IMG/VR virus record: IMGVR_UViG_3300003892_000011 | Span: 1 to 38,833 of that record | Strand: one strand, 5' to 3' | Length of the DNA stretch: 38,833 bases | DNA from: a virus | Shown here: piece by piece, positions 1 to 7,644 of the stretch | Numbering within the stretch: position 1 is the first letter of the stretch | How the letters are laid out: the number at the start of each line of letters is the position of its first letter | Notes under the pieces: generated by a model | What the model saw: only the letters and a program-made list of their open reading frames with translations | Told to the model about the DNA's origin: nothing | Databases searched by the model: none | Position numbers and translations under genes: made by a program

Positions 1-949
1 CCAAACAACCTATCTTGCATTGGTTTCAGCCCTTAATACGGCAATGGGGGCAATGAGTCAAGGAGTCTCAAACATTGACCCAACACAATATAAAAAGACC
101 GCTACCGAGATTAGGACTTCTGTGAGGCAACAGACTGCAGTTGACCAGAAGAACCTTACCGACTTAGGAGAGTTTTTAAGAGATGTTATTTCAATGTGGA
201 TTGCCAATAACCAGCAATTCCTCTTTTCCGATGAAAGCAAACACTACTTAATTGTCAAAGTCATAGGCAAGGATAATTGGGAATTCTTCAAGAAGGCGGG
301 GTTTGCAGATACCGATGTTCCCGTTGAGGCACAGCAAACCATTGCCGACATTCTTATGCAAAACCCCGACACATCAGAAGCTCAATTACAAGAAATGCTG
401 GAAGCCGCCAAATTGCCAAAGAATGCCGTTGTTCTCAATCCCCGTGAGAAAAACCCGCTTAAATATGAGTTTGCTCCCAAGCTTTCCTTAAAAGAAATAG
501 GAGACGAAGGAGACCTTTATATAACTAAAGAAGATATACAAGGGCAATATGACTTTATCCCTGATATTAGGCTTATGACTATTTCCGAAGGCGAAGAAAG
601 ACAAGCAGGAAGGCAAGCCGCTCTTCAGACTTTGACAACTAATCAATTAGTGCTACAATTATTGCAAGATGAGGGTTATAAACCAAAGGTTAAAGAACTT
701 CTGGAGGCAACTCTTGAGGATACGGGGCTTAAAGACCCTGAAAGGTTTTTTGAAAAAATAGATGAAAATATCCAAACGCAAGGAAATGCTGCAGGAACGC
801 CTGAAGTTTTGGGAGGCACTATCCCGAATATCCAAAATGGAGGAGTGGCAACTCCACTTGAAGCCATACCTCCTAACCAAAACCAACAACCAATGGCTTC
901 AGCCGGACAAATTCAACAACCTCAAGGAGTTCCACAAGGCATACGTTGA
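1..949 (+). CDS. Portal protein, C-terminal part (continues from 37755)
   Basis: The frame is open from base 2 with no start codon. If the window ends are joined, the last two bases of the window plus base 1 form a Phe codon and the portal frame from 37755 continues unbroken, giving a protein of about 675 residues, a normal size for a podovirus portal. This part holds an alpha-helical stretch and a Pro/Gln/Asn-rich C-terminal tail. The portal is the dodecameric ring through which DNA enters and leaves the head. An internal TTG at 20 is unlikely to be a real start, because the frame is open upstream. A small ORF overlaps its 3' end in another frame. Confidence 0.85.
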   Translation, partial: QTTYLALVSALNTAMGAMSQGVSNIDPTQYKKTATEIRTSVRQQTAVDQKNLTDLGEFLRDVISMWIANNQQFLFSDESKHYLIVKVIGKDNWEFFKKAGFADTDVPVEAQQTIADILMQNPDTSEAQLQEMLEAAKLPKNAVVLNPREKNPLKYEFAPKLSLKEIGDEGDLYITKEDIQGQYDFIPDIRLMTISEGEERQAGRQAALQTLTTNQLVLQLLQDEGYKPKVKELLEATLEDTGLKDPERFFEKIDENIQTQGNAAGTPEVLGGTIPNIQNGGVATPLEAIPPNQNQQPMASAGQIQQPQGVPQGIR

Positions 950-1067
950 GGAATACGCTAAAGCTCTTGCTTCAAAGACTCTCGTAGATGAAATAGACAA
1001 CGCCGACGAGATGATTATTGAGATTAAAAAGCAGTTAGAATTACCTGATAAATCCTATGGTATCTGA
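837..1067 (+). CDS. Small helical protein overlapping the portal 3' end
   Basis: I do not recognise the family. The frame overlaps the portal C-terminus by about 110 bases and then continues alone for 118 bases with a charged, helical sequence (segments AYVEEYAKAL and IIEIKKQLEL). Its stop overlaps the start of the next gene at 1057, a typical translational coupling, and this is the main reason to accept it. The start is uncertain: ATG at 837 or TTG at 858, the latter with GGAGG some 14 bases upstream. The part shared with the portal may be non-coding in this frame. Confidence 0.5.
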   Translation: MEEWQLHLKPYLLTKTNNQWLQPDKFNNLKEFHKAYVEEYAKALASKTLVDEIDNADEMIIEIKKQLELPDKSYGI

Positions 1068-1296
1068 TGAACCAATTAAAGGCGAAGATAAATTTATCTT
1101 TCACCACCACAAAGACAAATTAGAAGAAGATGTTGAAAAATTTGAGGCAAAATCCTTTAAGACTAATGTTAATTTCAAAAAGTGTGACCATTCCCAAGCC
1201 AAGTTTATAAATGGCGAGATAAGATGTGTCTGTGGTGCGGCGTGGAGAGGATCAAATTTGGCTGTCTTATTTGACAATTTGACAAAGAAAAAATGA
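1057..1296 (+). CDS. Small Cys/His protein between portal and scaffold
   Basis: A 79-residue protein whose start overlaps the previous stop by 11 bases. It is strongly charged, with a FHHHKDK stretch and a C-terminal half containing CDHSQ and CVCGAAW, which could bind one zinc ion through three Cys and a His. Its place between portal and scaffold suggests a role in head morphogenesis, but no family is recognised. The scaffold promoter starts inside its 3' end. Confidence 0.65.
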   Translation: MVSDEPIKGEDKFIFHHHKDKLEEDVEKFEAKSFKTNVNFKKCDHSQAKFINGEIRCVCGAAWRGSNLAVLFDNLTKKK

Positions 1297-1307
1297 AGTG
1301 TTATATT
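1279..1307 (+). promoter_or_regulatory. Sigma70-type promoter for the scaffold gene
   Basis: TTGACA at 1279-1284, a 17-nt spacer, then TATATT at 1302-1307 with an extended -10 TG at 1299-1300. A second TTGACA sits 8 nt upstream at 1271. The scaffold ATG at 1319 lies 11 nt after the -10, so the transcript would have almost no leader, and no ribosome binding site is present. Confidence 0.6.
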
Positions 1308-1318
1308 TTTAACTAGCT

Positions 1319-2254
1319 ATGCCCAATTTGAAGGATAGAATTAAACAAGTTCCTCCATTTGACCCCCAAGAGGAAACACCCGAAGTTCCCGAAGAAAAAC
1401 AAGTTGAAGAACCAGTAGAACAACCCCAGCCAATTATAGAGCCGCAGGAGGATGTCGAACAATCTAATGAAACAAAAGAACCAGAAGAAGCAAAAGAACC
1501 AGAAGAATTGGAAAAATTAGAAGAGCCTAAATTACCTGATGATGTTAAAGAGAGAACCAAACAAGAATTTGAAAAGTTAAAGCAAAGCAATCAACAGTTG
1601 AAAGAAACAGTAAAGAAATATACTGATGTTTTATCCTCTCTTCAACCGCAAGAGGTGGCACCGCCCAACCAATTTACTCCCGCTTTTGAGCCGATTTTGA
1701 CTAATCAACCACCCGCTACTTATCCGGGACTTACTCACCAGCAAATCAAAGATACTTTTGAGAACTTGGTTGACTCCGAAGGTTATGTAGATGTTAGTCT
1801 CTTAAAAGAAGAGCTTGAAAAGCAAAGGCGAAGGGCTGAAATTGCAGAACAAAAAGCCAGAGAAGCCGAAGAAGCCGCTAAAAAAGCTGTCAAAACTGTA
1901 GATGACTTTCAAAGAACGCAGAAGATGAGAGAAATTCACGCTAAATATCCGCAACTTGACCCAGAGTCTCCTCAATTTGATGAAAGAATGTGGGAAGCAG
2001 TTAGGAATGAAATTGTGGGACAATGGGTTACAACAGGAACTGAAGATGTAGATGCAGCAGCCAAGAAATGGTATGATATACTCTATCCAATGGCAAAAGA
2101 CAAAGAAGCTAATAAAAAAGCTCAAATCAACGCAATTCCTACTCAACCAGTGTCAACCTCTTCTACTTTTGAAGATCAACAAGCCCTTGTAGAGGCTACC
2201 AGAAAAGGCAAGAAAGGTGCCTTAGCTGAAAGACTTAAAAGAGCTGGATACTGA
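1319..2254 (+). CDS. Capsid scaffolding protein (probable)
   Basis: A 311-residue protein directly upstream of the major capsid gene, the usual place for a scaffold. The first ~80 residues are extremely rich in Glu, Pro and Gln. Residues ~80-105 and ~160-200 are predicted coiled coil (KQRRRAEIAEQKAREAEEAA). The C-terminus is short and basic (TRKGKKGALAERLKRAGY), matching the basic helix-turn-helix end by which known scaffolds bind coat protein. Sequence identity to named scaffolds cannot be judged here; the call rests on composition and position. It has its own promoter and an ATG without a ribosome binding site. Confidence 0.7.
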   Translation: MPNLKDRIKQVPPFDPQEETPEVPEEKQVEEPVEQPQPIIEPQEDVEQSNETKEPEEAKEPEELEKLEEPKLPDDVKERTKQEFEKLKQSNQQLKETVKKYTDVLSSLQPQEVAPPNQFTPAFEPILTNQPPATYPGLTHQQIKDTFENLVDSEGYVDVSLLKEELEKQRRRAEIAEQKAREAEEAAKKAVKTVDDFQRTQKMREIHAKYPQLDPESPQFDERMWEAVRNEIVGQWVTTGTEDVDAAAKKWYDILYPMAKDKEANKKAQINAIPTQPVSTSSTFEDQQALVEATRKGKKGALAERLKRAGY

Positions 2255-2258
2255 CCCC

Positions 2259-2289
2259 TTGAAAACCTCTTATAACTTCTAGATAAAAT
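2259..2289 (+). promoter_or_regulatory. Late-type promoter 1 (major capsid)
   Basis: TTGAAAACC at 2259-2267 and TAAAAT at 2284-2289 with exactly 19 nt between the hexamers, the same geometry as six other sites in the structural region. It overlaps the end of the scaffold region. Predicted transcription start is about 2296, giving a leader of roughly 78 nt before the capsid gene. Confidence 0.75.
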
Positions 2290-2299
2290 CAAGCCAAAG

Positions 2300-2370
2300 G
2301 TAGTCTGATGCTCCGACTATAAACCGAGCACGCTTTCTAAATCCTTGATTGGGTTTAGAAAGGAGGTGAT
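2300..2370 (+). promoter_or_regulatory. Structured leader of the capsid mRNA with perfect ribosome binding site
   Basis: Two hairpins are visible. The first pairs 2300-2305 with 2315-2320 (6 bp, one G-U). The second pairs 2334-2344 with 2351-2361 (11 bp, one G-U, 6-nt loop). The second ends at the start of AGGAGGTGAT (2361-2370), which with the preceding AGAA matches the 3' end of bacterial 16S rRNA almost without a break. The strong site decides the capsid start at 2375. The hairpin may protect the mRNA or present the binding site. Confidence 0.65.
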
Positions 2371-2374
2371 TAAG

Positions 2375-3304
2375 ATGGCTTGGGGAAAAACAACTTATCA
2401 GGCAACAAACGAGATAAGAGAGTCCCTTTTAGATATTATCAGGGACATATCTCCTAATGAGGACAATTATTTTGTCTCAAACCTTGATAAGGGAGCTCCT
2501 GCTCTTCAAACCTATCACGAATGGAATATCTTCCACGAGGATAGGGTGACTTCTGTTACAGCAAATACTGAAGGTGCGGATACATCATATCCAGACCTTC
2601 AGGCTGAAAGCCGAGCTGGCAACTACACAGTTATTGTGGATGCTCCAGTCAGACTTTCGAGAACTAAAGCATCTATTGCGATGGTCACAAAGCAAGATGC
2701 TTTGGCTGTAGAGAAGGAAAGAGCCTTGAGGAGACTCAAGAACAAAATGGAGTTTCTCCTTATCAATGGCTCATTAGCAGCTGGTGCAACAGACACCGCT
2801 CGTGGTATGGCGGGAATAGATAAGTTCATCACTTCAAACGTAACCGCCTATGCCTCTGGTCAATCATTCACAGAAGCAATCTTGAATGATATGGCTAAGA
2901 CAAGCTGGGATGCAGTTGGTTCAAGCTATGTGGCTTCCACATTGGTTGCTCCTGCTGTTATCAAGCAAAGAGTGGCAACCTTTGGAACTAACCTTACCCG
3001 CAATGTTAGAGCCGAAGACAAGAGGCTCGTCAACGAGGTCAGGGTGTTTGACACCGACTTGGGTGTAACGGTTAAAATCCTCGCCCATAAAGACGTCAGA
3101 AAAGCTGCAGGAACAGTTACAGCATTGCTTGTTAACGAAGACCTGCACGAAATGTCTTTCTTGGTCAATACTGGTGAACCTCACTGGGAAGACCGAGCAA
3201 AGGCTGGCGACTATGTGGCGGGTGTGTATATTACCGAGTTCACTCATGTTGCGTATAACGAAAAGGCTGATGTTAAGAGAACGGGCTTTAGTGCTTCGCT
3301 CTGA
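2375..3304 (+). CDS. Major capsid protein, SU10/DUF5309-like
   Basis: A 309-residue HK97-fold-type capsid subunit. The N-terminal region contains a VDAPVRLSRTKASI segment and a following helix EKERALRRLKNKMEFLLING, then an AAGATDTARGMAGIDKFI loop, the order seen in SU10-type coat proteins (DUF5309). Size and position after the scaffold also fit. ATG at 2375 is chosen over the in-frame TTG at 2345 because of the near-perfect ribosome binding site just before it. It is driven by late-type promoter 1 and followed by a strong terminator, so it can be expressed as a single-gene transcript. Confidence 0.88.
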   Translation: MAWGKTTYQATNEIRESLLDIIRDISPNEDNYFVSNLDKGAPALQTYHEWNIFHEDRVTSVTANTEGADTSYPDLQAESRAGNYTVIVDAPVRLSRTKASIAMVTKQDALAVEKERALRRLKNKMEFLLINGSLAAGATDTARGMAGIDKFITSNVTAYASGQSFTEAILNDMAKTSWDAVGSSYVASTLVAPAVIKQRVATFGTNLTRNVRAEDKRLVNEVRVFDTDLGVTVKILAHKDVRKAAGTVTALLVNEDLHEMSFLVNTGEPHWEDRAKAGDYVAGVYITEFTHVAYNEKADVKRTGFSASL

Positions 3305-3321
3305 GGTTAGCCTAAGTAGTT

Positions 3322-3368
3322 AGAAGAAGGCTGGCGAAAGGTTTATCCGAGTAGCCAGTTTTCTTTTT
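3322..3368 (+). terminator. Intrinsic terminator after the capsid gene
   Basis: A 14-bp stem pairs 3322-3335 with 3354-3367 around an 18-nt loop. The core is CTGGC/GCCAG and the lower part pairs an A/G-rich arm with TTTTCTTTTT, so the U-rich tract follows directly. It lies 18 bases after the capsid stop. Confidence 0.75.
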
Positions 3369-3380
3369 GGTCTAATAAAA

Positions 3381-3424
3381 AGATAGGTAAAAACATAGGT
3401 TACCTATCTATCCCCTATGTTTTT
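3381..3424 (+). promoter_or_regulatory. Two mutually exclusive perfect hairpins
   Basis: Hairpin A pairs AGATAGGTAA (3381-3390) with TTACCTATCT (3400-3409), 10 bp without mismatch. Hairpin B pairs AAAAACATAGG (3389-3399) with CCTATGTTTTT (3414-3424), 11 bp without mismatch. The 5' arm of B contains the whole loop of A, so only one can form at a time. B has A5/T5 flanks and could terminate in both directions. The layout resembles an attenuator or a second, bidirectional terminator. Confidence 0.6.
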
Positions 3425-3484
3425 CTCGGAAATACACCAATTGCTTTTTTAGAATAAAATTGAGGCTAAAACAGAAACAAATTA

Positions 3485-3523
3485 TCTACACGGAGTGTAG
3501 AAATGGTATAGATGTGTTATAAT
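3485..3523 (+). promoter_or_regulatory. Extended -10 promoter with operator-like palindrome
   Basis: TGTTATAAT at 3515-3523 is an extended -10 element. No -35 hexamer is present. At that place sits a perfect palindrome, TCTACAC-GGA-GTGTAGA (3485-3501). A dimeric activator or repressor bound there would control the cargo island. ATG at 3531 is 7 nt after the -10, so the transcript would be leaderless. Confidence 0.6.
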
Positions 3524-3530
3524 ACCCTTG

Positions 3531-3926
3531 ATGGGAAAAATAAATCTTCAAGATTATGAAGTAATACCTCCGCATCTATCTACTCTTACCTCCTACATTA
3601 CTAATCTTTGGGAAGGGCTTGGTAAGCCAACAGACCCCTTGTCTCCTCAAGGACAAAAACTAGTCAATTTTATTTTTGACGCTTACGAAGAGCTTTACCC
3701 CGAAGAATACAAGGCTTGGCGGGAAGTCATTAAAGAATACCAATCAGCCGAGATGAGTATCCACGAACAAATTAAGTACCATACAGGCAGAAGTCTTATC
3801 TCATATCCCACTTGGGTTTATCATATCCTGCGAAAAGTCTTTCCGACCTTTAACTTTCACAAAAGAGAAAATGCGATGAAAATGGCAAAAACCTTTAGAC
3901 AGTTTCAGGTAGCAAATAAAGTATAG
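3531..3926 (+). CDS. Unknown protein, first gene of the cargo island
   Basis: A 131-residue soluble, helical protein with many aromatic residues and no recognised domain. ATG at 3531 is preferred over TTG at 3528 because it sits 7 nt after the -10, like the other leaderless starts here. It is the first gene behind the operator-like promoter and is followed after 12 bases by a membrane mini-ORF. A regulatory or accessory role for the glycosyltransferases would be a guess. Confidence 0.7.
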   Translation: MGKINLQDYEVIPPHLSTLTSYITNLWEGLGKPTDPLSPQGQKLVNFIFDAYEELYPEEYKAWREVIKEYQSAEMSIHEQIKYHTGRSLISYPTWVYHILRKVFPTFNFHKRENAMKMAKTFRQFQVANKV

Positions 3927-3938
3927 GGGGTGTTTAAT

Positions 3939-4070
3939 ATGTCCAAAATTTTAATTGTTTTAAATATCACACTTTTAATAATCGCATCTTTATTGTTTGT
4001 TGAGGCTGAATGTCTAGAGAAAGAAGTAAAATCGGCCCAATGTATTCCCTGTCATATATGGTCAAGATAG
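3939..4070 (+). CDS. 43-residue membrane mini-protein with CxxCH
   Basis: ATG at 3939 follows a GGGGGTG ribosome binding site by 8 bases. Residues ~3-21 form a hydrophobic signal or anchor segment, followed by a short Cys-containing tail with CIPCHIW, which has the CxxCH form of a c-type haem or thiol site; a single short motif proves neither. The stop overlaps the likely start of the glycosyltransferase at 4058 by 13 bases. It is one of three mini-ORFs placed with overlapping starts and stops around large genes. Confidence 0.5.
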   Translation: MSKILIVLNITLLIIASLLFVEAECLEKEVKSAQCIPCHIWSR

Positions 4071-5821
4071 CCCTGTCTATCATCACTAAAGGCGATGAGG
4101 AGTTAGACAATCTCAAAAAGTGTGTTGCCTCATTTCTACCTGCGGTAGATGGGGTATTTATCACCGCCAACGGCAAGAAGATAAAAGAAACCGAGAAGTG
4201 GTGTAAAGAAAATGGTTTTAATTACTCTTATCTTGCTTGGTGTGATGATTTTTCAGCCCAAAGAAATTTTAATTTCTCGCAGATAAAGGGATATTCATAT
4301 ATTCTCTGGTGCGATGGAGACGATATTCTAGTTGGTGCAGACAAATTAAGAGATGTTGCCGAAATCTCTTACAAGAACGGCTTTGATTGTGTCTTCTTTA
4401 CTTATTACTACGGTTGTCTTTTTGACGGCGAACCCACTTTTGAGAATATAAAACAAATTGATTTAATTCAAAAGCGGGAAAGACTTTTGAAGCCAGGTGT
4501 TTTTGTTTGGAAAGGAAGACTACACGAGACGCCGGTTCCCGTTGATAATTATCAGCCAAAATACACTTATGTCCCTTATTCTGAAGAATTCCCCATTGTT
4601 TGGGTTCATACCGAAGCTGACAGAAATCCCAATGCACCAAAAAATATTGAACGAATGGAGAGAAACAAAAGGATTTTGGAATTACAGTTAAAAGAGGAGC
4701 GGGAAAAAGGAACAGCAGACCCGCGAACCTTACTTTATCTGATGAAAATCTATGTAGAGCTTCCCGAACAGGAATTGTGGCAAAAATGCATTGAGATGGG
4801 TTATGAGTATTTATCCAAATCGGGTTGGGACGAAGAGCGAGCCGTTGCTTATCAGTTAATAAGCAAGTGTTATAGCCAGTTGGGAGACAATAGAAAAGCC
4901 GAAGAGGCAATCAGAAACGCTATTAAAGAATATCCCTACGAACCCCTACTTTATCTTTACCTAGCAAAATATCTTTTCAATCAAGAAAAATACAACGAGA
5001 TGGAACACTGGCTCAAACTGGCGGTTTCAATGGAAGAGAAAGATACAACCCAAATGAATAATGAGATGGAGAAAAAAATCCTAGCAGCAGAACTCACTTT
5101 TAAGTTAGAATTTTATGTTAAGCGAGACGTTCGGAAAGCCTATCGGGCAATAAAATACCTTTACGATATAGCCCAAACCGAAGAAGCATTAGGACTCTTA
5201 AAAGAGGTTGAAAGACTAAAGGAATTAGACGAAGCTTGTGAAGACGCACATAAGTTAATCAAATACTTTGAAAAAAAGGATAAAGAAGAAAGGATTATCC
5301 CCCTAATTCAATCTCTGCCTCTTGAAATCTCAAACCTTGAGTTTGCTTATCATTACTTTAACAAATATAAAAAACCGCGAGTTTGGAAGGAAAACGAGAT
5401 TTGTTACTACGCTTATCTTGGTCCGCACTTCGAGAAGTGGTCTCCTCTGTCGCTTAAAACTGGTATCGGTGGCTCTGAAACTGCAGTTATCAGACTTTCT
5501 CAAGAATGGGCAAAGAAAGGTTATATAGTAGTCGTCTATGCTGATGTTCTAAAAGAGGGCATTTATGACAATGTTATCTGGCTTCCTGCTTACAAGTTTA
5601 ACCCCCGTGATAGATTTAATGTCTTTATACAATGGCGTTCATCCTCTTTAGCGGGAAAAATCAAAGCCAAGAAGTTTCTGGTTGACTTGCACGACTTATA
5701 TTCACCACAGGCTATTGACTGGAATAAAATAGACCTTGCTATGGTTAAAAGTAAGTATCAAAGAAGTTTGGCAAAAGATGTCCCCGATAGTAAATTCAAG
5801 ATTATAAGTAATGGTATATGA
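4058..5821 (+). CDS. GT2-TPR-GT4(N-half) glycosyltransferase, 5' part of a split gene
   Basis: A 587-residue protein from ATG 4058; the in-frame ATG at 4010 would overlap the preceding mini-ORF further, and GT2 proteins usually begin near KIALSIITKGDEE. Residues 1-200 are a family-2 glycosyltransferase with a DGDD metal site at 86-89. Residues ~215-330 are TPR-like helices. Residues ~465-587 are the first Rossmann domain of a GT4-type enzyme, with GIGGSETAVIRL and ending KIISNGI. The reading frame stops there, exactly where a GT4 enzyme passes into its second domain. That second domain opens the protein at 5960. The stop TGA overlaps the ATG of a mini-ORF. The two products may assemble into one enzyme. 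Confidence 0.8.
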   Translation: MVKIALSIITKGDEELDNLKKCVASFLPAVDGVFITANGKKIKETEKWCKENGFNYSYLAWCDDFSAQRNFNFSQIKGYSYILWCDGDDILVGADKLRDVAEISYKNGFDCVFFTYYYGCLFDGEPTFENIKQIDLIQKRERLLKPGVFVWKGRLHETPVPVDNYQPKYTYVPYSEEFPIVWVHTEADRNPNAPKNIERMERNKRILELQLKEEREKGTADPRTLLYLMKIYVELPEQELWQKCIEMGYEYLSKSGWDEERAVAYQLISKCYSQLGDNRKAEEAIRNAIKEYPYEPLLYLYLAKYLFNQEKYNEMEHWLKLAVSMEEKDTTQMNNEMEKKILAAELTFKLEFYVKRDVRKAYRAIKYLYDIAQTEEALGLLKEVERLKELDEACEDAHKLIKYFEKKDKEERIIPLIQSLPLEISNLEFAYHYFNKYKKPRVWKENEICYYAYLGPHFEKWSPLSLKTGIGGSETAVIRLSQEWAKKGYIVVVYADVLKEGIYDNVIWLPAYKFNPRDRFNVFIQWRSSSLAGKIKAKKFLVDLHDLYSPQAIDWNKIDLAMVKSKYQRSLAKDVPDSKFKIISNGI

Positions 5822-5971
5822 AAAAGATAAAATATCGCAAATGTAAAATTTGCAGGAAGAAAGTGAATAAAGATGAAAATTTGCATATGGTGTTGAGGTT
5901 CGATGGGAAAAAAGAAAAGGTAGAATTTTATCATTATTCCTGTTGGATAAAGATGAAGTATGAGAAGGCAT
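5819..5971 (+). CDS. 50-residue zinc-finger-like mini-protein inside the split glycosyltransferase
   Basis: ATG at 5819 overlaps the upstream stop (ATGA). The last 12 bases overlap the start of the next gene in another frame. The protein is very basic and has CKIC near residue 9 and HYSCW near residue 40, a plausible Cys3-His zinc site of the kind written as KCKIC...FYHYSCW. It is a complete, coherent ORF with no frame relation to either glycosyltransferase half, so the split is not a sequencing frameshift. Function unknown; nucleic-acid or protein binding is possible. Confidence 0.6.
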
Positions 5972-7504
5972 AAACTATTTTGGGGTTCAAGTTATGATAG
6001 AGGTTTGCAATACCTCCTCTATATGTGGCCTGATATTAGAAAGACATATCCCGATGCAGAGCTTCATATCTGCTATGGTTGGCAGACTTTTGACAAGGTT
6101 GCGGCAGGTAATCCAGAGCGTCAGGAGTGGAAACGAGGAATAGAACTTTTAATACAACAAGATGGCATTTATCATCACGGAAGGGTGGGTAAGGAAGAAT
6201 TAAAAAAAATTAGACAATCTTGTGGAATATGGGCTTATACTAGTGACTTTCTTGAAATAAACTGCATTACTGCCCTTGATTGCCAGAGAGATGGTTGTGT
6301 CCCCGTTACAATGTCTCTTGCCGCCTTAAAAGAAACTGTTGGGGCGGGAATTCTGGTTGAGGGAGATATTAGAGACAAAAAGGTCCAGGAAAAATACCTC
6401 AAAGAGCTTCTCTCCTTAATGGGGGACGAGAAAAGATGGAAGGAATTATCCGAGAAAGGCAAGAAGTTTGCAAACAAGTTTTATTGGAACAAAATTGCCG
6501 ATAAATGGATAGATGTCTTCAATGAGCCGATAGAAGACATAAAAGTTTCAATAATTACCCCGACAATAAGAGAAGGTTTTTGGGATAATATGGCTAAAAA
6601 CATTGCTTCGCAGACTTATAAAAACCTTGAGTGGATAATCGTTGACGACTATAAGGAGAACCGAGAAAAAATAGCCGAGAAATATGCCAAAAGGTATGGC
6701 CTTGATATTAAATATATCTGGGGAGACAAAGCCAAAGGGATTTACAAGAGAAGATTGGGGCTTGTGAGGGCTAACAACCTTGCTTGGAAAGCCGCAACTG
6801 GTGAACTTTTAGTTTGGCTTCAGGACTTTGTTTATATGGACGAAGACGCCATTGAAGCGTTAGTTGATTTATATCGCCACAATAAAGATGCTTTAATTGC
6901 TCCTGTTGATATTTACTACGAAGCCATAAATGTTGATAAAAAAAATAAGGAAGACTGGTTTAATGAACAAGAATTTATTGGCAAAAAGGTTTGGAAGAAT
7001 GTCAGGGTGCAATATCACGGTATCAGAGAAAGCACAAACCCCTATGATTTTGAGTTAAATTTTGGAGCAATTCCCAAACATATTCTAGATAAACTCAACG
7101 GATTTTGGGAGTTTTTTGATGATGGGCTGGGTTGGGATAACACCGAAATTTGTCTAAGAGCAATGAAACTTGGTTATAGGCTTTTAATAGATGATAGTAT
7201 CATTGCCAGATGTCTCAATCTTTGGCCGATAATAGGCGGTGAGGCTCAAAATGTCAGTGGCAGAGAAAGGATATTAAATACCCCTCGTTGGCAGTGGTTT
7301 ATCAAACATATTCAAAATCCTATTAGAGATGAGAAGTTGGACGAAAGCATAAATCTTTACTTTGAAGTGCCAAAGGAAATAAAAAATGAAGACTGTGCTA
7401 AATGGATTGATAACCACTCACAAGAGATAGTAAAATCTTGGGAGGAGGTGAGAGAATATGGCAAAAATGAAACCAAAAGGCAAAAGAGGCAGAGCAATGG
7501 TTAG
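5960..7504 (+). CDS. GT4(C-half)-GT2 glycosyltransferase, 3' part of a split gene
   Basis: A 514-residue protein. Residues ~4-180 are the donor-binding Rossmann half of a GT4 enzyme (KLFWGSSYDRGLQYLL, then DAELHICYGW and a FLEINCITALDCQRDG region), which lacks its own acceptor half. Residues ~185-420 are a family-2 glycosyltransferase (VSIITPTIREGF, WIIVDDY, WLQDFVYMDEDAIEAL). The acceptor half ends the protein encoded at 4058-5821. The frame is closed by TGA at 5954, so it cannot simply extend upstream. No ribosome binding site precedes ATG 5960, and translation probably re-initiates at the mini-ORF stop 9 bases downstream. Confidence 0.8.
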   Translation: MRRHKLFWGSSYDRGLQYLLYMWPDIRKTYPDAELHICYGWQTFDKVAAGNPERQEWKRGIELLIQQDGIYHHGRVGKEELKKIRQSCGIWAYTSDFLEINCITALDCQRDGCVPVTMSLAALKETVGAGILVEGDIRDKKVQEKYLKELLSLMGDEKRWKELSEKGKKFANKFYWNKIADKWIDVFNEPIEDIKVSIITPTIREGFWDNMAKNIASQTYKNLEWIIVDDYKENREKIAEKYAKRYGLDIKYIWGDKAKGIYKRRLGLVRANNLAWKAATGELLVWLQDFVYMDEDAIEALVDLYRHNKDALIAPVDIYYEAINVDKKNKEDWFNEQEFIGKKVWKNVRVQYHGIRESTNPYDFELNFGAIPKHILDKLNGFWEFFDDGLGWDNTEICLRAMKLGYRLLIDDSIIARCLNLWPIIGGEAQNVSGRERILNTPRWQWFIKHIQNPIRDEKLDESINLYFEVPKEIKNEDCAKWIDNHSQEIVKSWEEVREYGKNETKRQKRQSNG

Positions 7505-7640
7505 GAAATTGGGCAGAACTTATAAGACAGGCGGTTTTGCCAAAATAGCCAGAAAAGCAGCAAGAAAATATGGTTCTGCTGCCGCTGGTCGTCGTGTAGC
7601 TGGAAAAATTTTTTGGAAAATGGCAAAAAAGAGGGGGTGA
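7458..7640 (+). CDS. Highly basic 60-residue protein
   Basis: ATG 7458 lies inside the end of the previous gene, after a GGGAGGAGGTG ribosome binding site. About a third of the residues are Lys or Arg, with an Ala/Gly-rich centre (GSAAAGRRVAGKIFW). The composition suggests binding to nucleic acid or acidic polymer. No family is recognised. The overlap of 47 bases and the strong ribosome site support expression. Confidence 0.65.
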   Translation: MAKMKPKGKRGRAMVRKLGRTYKTGGFAKIARKAARKYGSAAAGRRVAGKIFWKMAKKRG

Positions 7641-7644
7641 GACT

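Noticed and set aside
762-836. Upstream extension of the small ORF behind the portal
   Set aside because: It lies wholly in the portal frame's coding region, with no ribosome site at 762; only the 3' part has independent support.
4398-4910. Minus-strand ORF of 170 codons opposite the glycosyltransferase
   Set aside because: No recognisable domain or ribosome site; the plus strand carries a clear GT2 and TPR protein over the same bases.
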